Assembly: GCA_937941765.1 (NCBI GenBank)
Contig: CALDGQ010000075.1
Location: 29,328 to 93,327, forward strand
From: an uncultured Saprospiraceae bacterium
GTDB lineage: Bacteria > Bacteroidota > Bacteroidia > Chitinophagales > Saprospiraceae
Length of the DNA: 64,000 nt
Direction: 5' to 3'
The notes below the pieces were generated by a model. The model searched no databases. It was not told the DNA's origin and saw only the letters and a program-made list of their open reading frames with translations. A program made the translations under genes and the position numbers. Below are positions 58,577 through 64,000 of the stretch, piece by piece (within the stretch, counting starts at the first letter, position 1; each line of letters begins with the position of its first letter).

Positions 58577-59674
58577 TTAAAAGTTATTTTTTGGTAGAAT
58601 CAAAGTGGATTTGGTTTCGTTTTTCGATAACATCAATACTTTTCTATTAATCATTGCTTTACTGATTTTTCCAAATTGACTATTTTGATCAGTTGCATCA
58701 AGAAATAGGAATTGTTCAGCATCCTCCAAAACACAAATAGCATGATTGAATGAAGAAAGATAATAAACGTCCTTTGGATTTTCGACCAAATTTAACAAAC
58801 CAAAATAGCTATTGCAGCCAAGATATTGCAAACCAACATGCAATAGTAAGGTAACATCCTTGCAATCTCCATATTTATTTCGCAACACTGTGTTTACATT
58901 TTCAGGTTGCACCATCTTAATACCGCTTTCTACATCATAATATTGAATTTTGTCACGAACATATTGATAAAACAGCTTCGCTTTTTCAGTTTTAGTAGCG
59001 CCTGTTTTTACAATTTCATTAATGGCAGCTTTTGATTCAGCGGACAATTCGGTTTGATCCTCTAAAAGTTCTAAATACCAAGCGGAAAAATAATCGTTAG
59101 GATCAGAGGTATTTAGATGAACCATTAATTGCAAAATGGAGTATTCAGAAGTTTCGATTCCAGCTTGTTTTTGAAAAATATATTTATTGATTGATTCAGT
59201 TTTTTTTGCGGAAGTTTGAATTGAAGTATCAACAGAATGGGTAATCATATAATCATTTGGAACGTCGATATCCAACTTATAAGTTTTATTGTTGTCAAAC
59301 TGAAATGCAGAGAGATACATCACTTCATTCCTAACTGTTTCATAATTGAACGCTATTTTTGAAGGCTCCTTTCCTTTTTGAATCGGATAAGAATAATGCG
59401 TGATAGGATTATTTTGATTCGAGAAATCGGTAGTAACATTCAGTTTTTTCTTCTTGATTTTGCATCGCTTTTTTCCCTTCCAATAATACCCAGAAAAGGA
59501 ACTTAATGTTTGTGTTTGATCTAATGTAAATTGAAGTTGCTCAACATTTGTGTGATAATAGCTTTCCAAAACTTGATTGGCATCTAAGTCTGCTTTGCAG
59601 CTAATATGTACGATTTCCTGTCCATTCAAACAGAAATACAAAAAGCTCAAAAATATCATTAAGCAAATTCTCAT
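58577..59674 (-). CDS. Transglutaminase-like superfamily exported protein
   Basis: A 365-residue protein with an N-terminal signal peptide (ICLMIFLSFLYFCLNG). The first 200 residues are beta-rich. A transglutaminase-like core follows at about 205-340, with all three catalytic elements: Cys in NKYGDCKDVTLLLHVGL, His in SFNHAICVLE and Asp in FLFLDATDQNSQFG. Such proteins may act as proteases, amidases or cross-linkers in the envelope. It forms a two-gene unit with the degenerate homologue 3 bp downstream. Both resemble the paired DUF3857/transglutaminase genes common in Bacteroidota. Confidence 0.78.
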   Translation of the reverse strand: MRICLMIFLSFLYFCLNGQEIVHISCKADLDANQVLESYYHTNVEQLQFTLDQTQTLSSFSGYYWKGKKRCKIKKKKLNVTTDFSNQNNPITHYSYPIQKGKEPSKIAFNYETVRNEVMYLSAFQFDNNKTYKLDIDVPNDYMITHSVDTSIQTSAKKTESINKYIFQKQAGIETSEYSILQLMVHLNTSDPNDYFSAWYLELLEDQTELSAESKAAINEIVKTGATKTEKAKLFYQYVRDKIQYYDVESGIKMVQPENVNTVLRNKYGDCKDVTLLLHVGLQYLGCNSYFGLLNLVENPKDVYYLSSFNHAICVLEDAEQFLFLDATDQNSQFGKISKAMINRKVLMLSKNETKSTLILPKNNF

Positions 59675-60060
59675 AGTTTAAATTAAGATGATTCCTCCAC
59701 ATAAAAAAGAGGCAACCACTAAAGCGGTTACCCCTCACACTATGAAACACTATAATTTAATTCGTATTGATAAAAGCTTTACAAAAGCAAATCTGCTTAA
59801 GTCAGTTGATGGGAGGCTAATAAGTTGTTTTCTGTCCAAAAATCAAGTCAAGAAACTATCAAATATCGGACTTTGTCTGTTTATGTAAATATCGAAAATT
59901 CTGCTTGTTATTTCTAACTAAAAATTATTTTAACAACATAAAAGCTTGTATAAGATTAATTTTCAACGAGTTAGGTAAATCAAAAAAAAAAGGTCTCCAA
60001 AATGACTAATTCTTAATAAGTTGATTATGAATGAAATACAAATTTTAAAAAATCATCTTG
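59675..60060. other. Intergenic region with a minus-strand terminator
   Basis: This 386-bp gap lies between the acetyltransferase (ending at 60061) and the transglutaminase-like gene start. A 66-codon plus-strand open frame at 59688-59888 has no family resemblance and overlaps the terminator, so I do not call it. The only structure found is the hairpin at 59703-59736. Confidence 0.5.
59703..59736 (-). terminator. Rho-independent terminator on the minus strand
   Basis: On the minus strand GAGGGGTAACCGC, a 4-base loop and GTGGTTGCCTC form an imperfect stem followed by six T residues. It is about 325 bp beyond the acetyltransferase stop, so it may end a long 3' untranslated region or an unannotated transcript. 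Confidence 0.55.
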
Positions 60061-60504
60061 CTAAAAGATGATTTTTCCATTCATCCACTGATCCTCAAGG
60101 GTTGCGCTGTTTTTTTCATAAAATTGAATAGCTGGTTGATTCCAATCTAGCACTTGCCATTTCACCATTTTTGCACCAAGGGTTTTCGCCTCCTGTAAAT
60201 AAGCATCGAATAATTTTTGACCAATTCCGAGCTTTCTATAGTTTTGATCAACGATAAAATCTTCTAAATATAACATCTTGCCTTTCCAAGTTGAATAAGT
60301 CATATAATATATGGCAATTCCAACGATGTCTTTTTCCTTTTCTGCCACCAAAACTTGAAAAATATTTGCATCCCAATCTAAATAATAGTCGTCAATGGTC
60401 GCTGTAACGGCAGTAGGCTCTTTTTCATATACCGCTAACTGTTTTACCATATTGTATATTTTAGGTATATCTAAACGTTCTGATTTTCTGATAGTTATGT
60501 TCAT
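60061..60504 (-). CDS. GNAT family N-acetyltransferase, diamine/thialysine acetyltransferase-like
   Basis: A 147-residue acetyltransferase. The acetyl-CoA site is LYLEDFIVDQNYRKLGIGQK (about residues 79-98), with the R/Q-x-x-G-x-G/A loop as YRKLGIGQKL. The downstream WQVLDWNQPAIQFYEKN matches the spermidine/spermine and thialysine acetyltransferase branch, where this segment is highly conserved. The opening (ITIRKSERLDIPKIYNMVKQLAVYEK) also fits that branch. It would acetylate a diamine, polyamine or thialysine. It lies 235 bp from the divergent str operon. Confidence 0.85.
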   Translation of the reverse strand: MNITIRKSERLDIPKIYNMVKQLAVYEKEPTAVTATIDDYYLDWDANIFQVLVAEKEKDIVGIAIYYMTYSTWKGKMLYLEDFIVDQNYRKLGIGQKLFDAYLQEAKTLGAKMVKWQVLDWNQPAIQFYEKNSATLEDQWMNGKIIF

Positions 60505-60605
60505 TTTTATGAAATTTAATGAAACAATTTGTAATTGTAATCATATATGTAAATAGTAGATGTCAAGCGATTACAAAGACACTTCAAATTTATCAGAAAA
60601 TATCT

Positions 60606-60635
60606 TTTGATTTGGAGAAGAAAAACCTATCTTTG
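60606..60635 (+). promoter_or_regulatory. Promoter of the str ribosomal operon
   Basis: TTTG (60606-60609) and TATCTTTG (60628-60635) are separated by 18 bp and match the Bacteroidota -33 and -7 elements. Transcription should start near 60640, leaving a leader of about 100 bases before rpsL that may carry regulation. Confidence 0.65.
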
Positions 60636-60739
60636 CACACGCTTTGAGGAAGCACCTTTAATTCTTATTAGAATGTGCTGAAAATTAAGCGATAATATCA
60701 GATTCACGAAATATTATTAATTAAAAATAATTTATCCGA

Positions 60740-61114
60740 ATGCCTACTATTAATCAACTTGTTCGTAAAGGCAGAAAAGTAATCAAGATGGCGAGTAAAT
60801 CTCGTGCATTGGATTCGTCTCCTCAAAAAAGAGGAGTTTGTACTCGTGTGTATACGACTACTCCTAAGAAACCAAACTCTGCGTTACGTAAAGTTGCTAA
60901 AGTAAGATTGACCAACGGAATCGAAGTAATTGCTTACATCCCTGGTGAAGGTCACAACCTACAAGAACACTCAATCGTGCTTCTAAGAGGTGGTCGTGTG
61001 AAAGATTTGCCTGGAGTAAGATATACAGTTGTAAGAGGAGCATTGGATACGGCTGGTGTGCAAGATCGTACACAGAGTCGCTCAAAATATGGAACGAAAA
61101 GACCAAAGAAATAA
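60740..61114 (+). CDS. rpsL: 30S ribosomal protein S12
   Basis: A 124-residue S12, a component of the decoding centre. [13 protein letters not shown] at the start, [20 protein letters not shown] (the conserved loop with the streptomycin-site lysines, here wild type) and [20 protein letters not shown] are diagnostic. A short insert ([16 protein letters not shown]) is usual in Bacteroidota. It is the first gene of the str operon, with rpsG 8 bp downstream. Confidence 0.98.
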   Translation: MPTINQLVRKGRKVIKMASKSRALDSSPQKRGVCTRVYTTTPKKPNSALRKVAKVRLTNGIEVIAYIPGEGHNLQEHSIVLLRGGRVKDLPGVRYTVVRGALDTAGVQDRTQSRSKYGTKRPKK

Positions 61115-61122
61115 TTTAGATC

Positions 61123-61593
61123 ATGCGTAAAAGAAAGCCAAAAGTTCGAGTTGTACATCCTGATCCACGTTTCAATGACGTGATGATTACACAGTTTGTC
61201 AACAATCTAATGATGTCTGGAAAAAAATCAACTGCATTCGCACTTTTCTATGAAGCAATGGATATTGTAAAGGAAAAGAGTGGAGAAGAAGATGAGCACG
61301 CCGTTTGGAAAAAAGCATTAAACAATGCTATGCCACAATTCGAAGTAAGAAGTAAAAGAGTTGGTGGTTCTACTTTCCAAATACCTGTTGAATTGAAAGG
61401 AAAGAGAAAGATGTCTGTAGGTATGAAATGGTTGATCCGCTTCGCAAGAGCAAGATCTGGAAAAGGAATGGCTGAGAAACTAAGTGCAGAAATTTTAGCT
61501 GCATCAAAAGGGGAAGGAGCTGCTGTAAAGCGTAAAGAAGATACGCACAAAATGGCAGAATCTAACAGAGCATTTGCGCACTATAGAGTGTAA
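61123..61593 (+). CDS. rpsG: 30S ribosomal protein S7
   Basis: A 156-residue S7, a primary 16S rRNA-binding protein that nucleates the 30S head. MRKRKPKVRVVHPDPRFNDV, the central GGSTFQIPVELKGKRKMSVG and the C-terminal HKMAESNRAFAHYRV are conserved. In many bacteria S7 represses its own operon by binding the rpsL-rpsG mRNA; here the intercistronic gap is only 8 bp, leaving little room for such a site. It is followed by fusA after 39 bp. Confidence 0.98.
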   Translation: MRKRKPKVRVVHPDPRFNDVMITQFVNNLMMSGKKSTAFALFYEAMDIVKEKSGEEDEHAVWKKALNNAMPQFEVRSKRVGGSTFQIPVELKGKRKMSVGMKWLIRFARARSGKGMAEKLSAEILAASKGEGAAVKRKEDTHKMAESNRAFAHYRV

Positions 61594-61632
61594 TTATTTT
61601 AATAAATTATTTAGTCTTTTTAGAAACTTATC

Positions 61633-63768
61633 ATGGCAATAGATTTAAAATTCACGAGAAATATTGGAATCGCAGCTCACATTGATGCTGGGAAGACAAC
61701 AACCACTGAGCGTGTTTTGTACTATACAGGTATGAGCCACAAAATCGGTGAGGTGCACGATGGTGCAGCGACGATGGATTGGATGGAGCAAGAACAGGAG
61801 AGAGGAATCACAATCACATCTGCAGCAACTAAGACAAGCTGGACTTGGAAAGACACAAAATTCCCAATGAATATCATTGATACTCCGGGACACGTGGATT
61901 TTACAGTTGAGGTAAACAGATCTCTTAGAGTTTTGGATGGTTTAGTTTTCTTGTTTTGTGCAGTATCTGGTGTTGAACCACAATCTGAAACAAACTGGAG
62001 ATTAGCTGATAATTATAAAGTTCCTAGAATTGGATTCGTTAACAAAATGGATCGTTCTGGTGCTGATTTCTTTTCTGTTGTAAGAGACGTAAAAGAAAAG
62101 TTAGGTTCTGAAGCAATTCCTTTACAAGTACCAATAGGTGCTGAAGAAAATTTCGTAGGAGTTGTTGATTTGATCACGAACAAAGCAATGATCTGGAATG
62201 ATGAGGACATGGGTATGACTTTCAAAGAAGTGCCGATTCCTGATGATTTGAAAGACACTGTTTTAGAATGGAGAGAGAAGTTATTGGAAGCAGTTGCTGA
62301 ATATGACGAAACTTTGATGGAGAAATTCTTCGATGATCAAGATTCTATTACTGAACAAGAAATGATTAATGCAGTAAGAGGTGCAGTATTGGACAACAAG
62401 TTTGTTCCAATGATGGCTGGATCTGCATTTAAAAATAAAGGAGTTCAAGCAGTATTGGATGCTGTATGTGCTTACTTACCTTCTCCTTTGGATATTGAAG
62501 CTGTAACAGGTATCAACCCAAAGAATGATGAAGAGGTTTCAAGAAAGCCTTCAGTTGATGAACCATTCTCAGCATTGGCATTTAAGATTGCTACAGATCC
62601 TTATGTAGGTCGTTTGGCTTTCTTCCGTGTATACTCTGGAAAATTGCCTGCTGGATCATACATTTACAATACTCGTTCTGGAAATAAAGAACGTATCTCT
62701 AGAATTTATCAAATGCACGCTAACAAGCAAAACCCAATTGACGTGGTTGAAGCTGGTGATATCGCTGCAGGTGTAGGTTTCAAGGATATCAGAACAGGAG
62801 ATACACTTTGTGATCCTGATCACCAGATCGTTTTTGAAAGTATGGTTTTTCCAGATCCAGTAATCGGGGTGGCAATCGAACCTAAAACGCAAAAAGATTT
62901 AGATAAGTTAGGAATGGCTTTAGCAAAATTGGCTGAAGAGGATCCTACTTTTAAAGTAAGATACGATGAAGACACCAATCAAACTGTTATCAGTGGAATG
63001 GGTGAACTTCACTTGGAAATTATTATCGACCGTTTGAAAAGAGAATTCAAAGTTGAATGTAACCAAGGTGAACCTCAAGTAACGTACAAAGAAGCGTTAA
63101 CGAACATGGTTGATCACAAAGAACGTTTGAAAAAACAATCTGGTGGTTCTGGTTTATTCGCACAGATTGAATTCGAATTAGGTCCTGCTGATGAAGAATT
63201 TTTGGAAAGCGATGACTACAAGTCTGGAAAGAAGAAACTTCAATTTATCACTCAAATAAAAGGTGGATCTGTTCCTAAGGAATATTTCCCTTCTGTTGAA
63301 AAAGGATTTTTAGCGATGATGGACGCTGGTATTATTGCCGGTTACGGAATCGATAGTATGAAAGTTAGACTTTATGATGGTGCTACCCACGCGGTGGATT
63401 CCAAACCTATTGCCTTCGAATTGGCAGCAAAGGAAGGATTCAAAGCTGCTGCACACAAAGCTAAACCAGTTTTGTTGGAGCCAATCATGAAGCTTGAAAT
63501 TATTACTCCTGAAGAGTTTACAGGTAGTGTGATCGGTGACCTTAACCGTCGTCGTGGATTACCTAAAGGTCAGAACCCTCGTCCAGGTGGTGCAGTTGCA
63601 ATTTCTGCTGATGTGCCTTTATCTGAGATGTTCGGTTACGTAACGGATTTAAGAACCATTACTTCTGGTAGAGCAAACTCAACAATGGAATTTTCTCACT
63701 ATGCTGCTGCACCTAAAAATGTTGCTGAAAAAGTAATCGCAGACGCAAAAGGAGAAGTAAACGTATAG
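61633..63768 (+). CDS. fusA: Elongation factor G
   Basis: A 711-residue translocation GTPase. G1 [19 protein letters not shown] (residues about 15-33), G3 DTPGHVDF near 88, G4 NKMDRSGAD near 142, domain [22 protein letters not shown], domain [17 protein letters not shown] and domain [16 protein letters not shown], ending in the domain [16 protein letters not shown], are all present. The length is normal for EF-G. It sits between rpsG and rpsJ with no tuf gene, as often in Bacteroidota. Confidence 0.98.
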   Translation: MAIDLKFTRNIGIAAHIDAGKTTTTERVLYYTGMSHKIGEVHDGAATMDWMEQEQERGITITSAATKTSWTWKDTKFPMNIIDTPGHVDFTVEVNRSLRVLDGLVFLFCAVSGVEPQSETNWRLADNYKVPRIGFVNKMDRSGADFFSVVRDVKEKLGSEAIPLQVPIGAEENFVGVVDLITNKAMIWNDEDMGMTFKEVPIPDDLKDTVLEWREKLLEAVAEYDETLMEKFFDDQDSITEQEMINAVRGAVLDNKFVPMMAGSAFKNKGVQAVLDAVCAYLPSPLDIEAVTGINPKNDEEVSRKPSVDEPFSALAFKIATDPYVGRLAFFRVYSGKLPAGSYIYNTRSGNKERISRIYQMHANKQNPIDVVEAGDIAAGVGFKDIRTGDTLCDPDHQIVFESMVFPDPVIGVAIEPKTQKDLDKLGMALAKLAEEDPTFKVRYDEDTNQTVISGMGELHLEIIIDRLKREFKVECNQGEPQVTYKEALTNMVDHKERLKKQSGGSGLFAQIEFELGPADEEFLESDDYKSGKKKLQFITQIKGGSVPKEYFPSVEKGFLAMMDAGIIAGYGIDSMKVRLYDGATHAVDSKPIAFELAAKEGFKAAAHKAKPVLLEPIMKLEIITPEEFTGSVIGDLNRRRGLPKGQNPRPGGAVAISADVPLSEMFGYVTDLRTITSGRANSTMEFSHYAAAPKNVAEKVIADAKGEVNV

Positions 63769-63778
63769 AACCTTATTG

Positions 63779-63800
63779 GGCGAACTGTAAAAAGTTCGCC
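63779..63800 (+). promoter_or_regulatory. Intercistronic hairpin before rpsJ
   Basis: GGCGAACT and AGTTCGCC form an 8-bp perfect stem with a 6-base loop, 10 bp after the fusA stop and 30 bp before the rpsJ start. No U tract follows, so it is more likely an mRNA processing or attenuation element than a terminator. Confidence 0.5.
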
Positions 63801-63829
63801 TAATTTATTATAAAAACATTCATAGGGTT

Positions 63830-64000
63830 ATGAATCAAAAAATTAGAATAAAACTCCGTTCATATGACCACAATTTAGTGGACAAATCAACGGAGAAAAT
63901 CGTGAAAACGGTTCGGAATAGCGGCGCTGTCGTTACCGGTCCGATTCCGCTGCCCACTAAGAAGAAGATTTTTACAGTCTTGCGCTCGCCGCACGTCAAC
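63830..64000 (+). CDS. rpsJ: 30S ribosomal protein S10 (5' part, cut by window end)
   Basis: Fifty-seven codons are visible, reading [20 protein letters not shown] and continuing through [20 protein letters not shown] to RSPHVN. This matches S10 including the TGPIPLPTK loop. The gene runs off the right edge. It begins 61 bp after fusA, showing that the str and S10 clusters are contiguous. Confidence 0.97.
   Translation, partial: MNQKIRIKLRSYDHNLVDKSTEKIVKTVRNSGAVVTGPIPLPTKKKIFTVLRSPHVN

Noticed and set aside
59688..59888. 66-codon plus-strand frame between the transglutaminase-like gene and the acetyltransferase
   Set aside because: It overlaps a minus-strand terminator hairpin, has no recognisable domain and no clear ribosome site.

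Overview
The window looks like a chromosomal segment of a low-GC marine-type member of the Bacteroidota, probably Saprospiria-like. The signs are several type IX secretion (T9SS) C-terminal sorting domains, promoters with the Bacteroidota TTG/TTTG...TAnnTTTG signature, calcium-module surface proteins, ECF sigma plus anti-sigma/beta-barrel pairing, and a str operon running rpsL-rpsG-fusA straight into rpsJ with no tuf between. No tRNA or rRNA gene was recognised.

Layout. 1-2.4 kb: two overlapping family-4-type glycosyltransferases. 2.4-3.2 kb: a decayed T9SS tail and an acidic hypothetical protein. 3.4-22.3 kb: a complete type I-B CRISPR-Cas locus. It holds a WYL-type regulator, a degenerate mini-CRISPR on the minus strand, the cas promoter, a small two-helix membrane protein, cas8b-cas7-cas5-cas3-cas6, an oppositely oriented Uma2-family nuclease gene, cas1-cas2-cas4, a leader, and an array that I counted as 104 repeats of 37 bp with 103 spacers. 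22.3-33.2 kb: a LEA-like protein and two giant T9SS-secreted proteins, one with a vanadium-haloperoxidase-type domain and one with a lysyl-oxidase domain. They share the same repeat modules. 33.8-46.5 kb: a phosphopantetheinyl transferase overlapping an 11.9-kb NRPS/PKS gene whose domain order includes a sulfotransferase and a beta-aminating aminotransferase. 46.7-53.3 kb: a YwbE protein, an ECF sigma/anti-sigma-porin pair, a VOC protein, and an alpha-oxoamine synthase next to a cysteine/cysteate-synthase-like enzyme (possible sulfonolipid pair). 53.5-53.65 kb: a cluster of DnaA boxes with an AT-rich flank (candidate oriC), sitting at a strand switch. 53.7-60.5 kb: NUDIX, T9SS, Cys-rich repeat, transglutaminase-like and acetyltransferase genes. 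60.6-64 kb: the str operon, leaving the window inside rpsJ.

The most interesting signal is at 4387-4616. Two degenerate copies of the CRISPR repeat lie on the minus strand just upstream of the cas promoter. They flank a short guide-like sequence. Its first 16 nt match the cas transcription-start region at every position except 6 and 12, which are positions that type I Cascade flips out of pairing. This is the architecture expected of a crRNA-like regulator (CreR/CreA type) that directs Cascade to repress its own operon. The first gene it would control is an undescribed 94-residue membrane protein, which may be a guarded toxin or simply an accessory gene.
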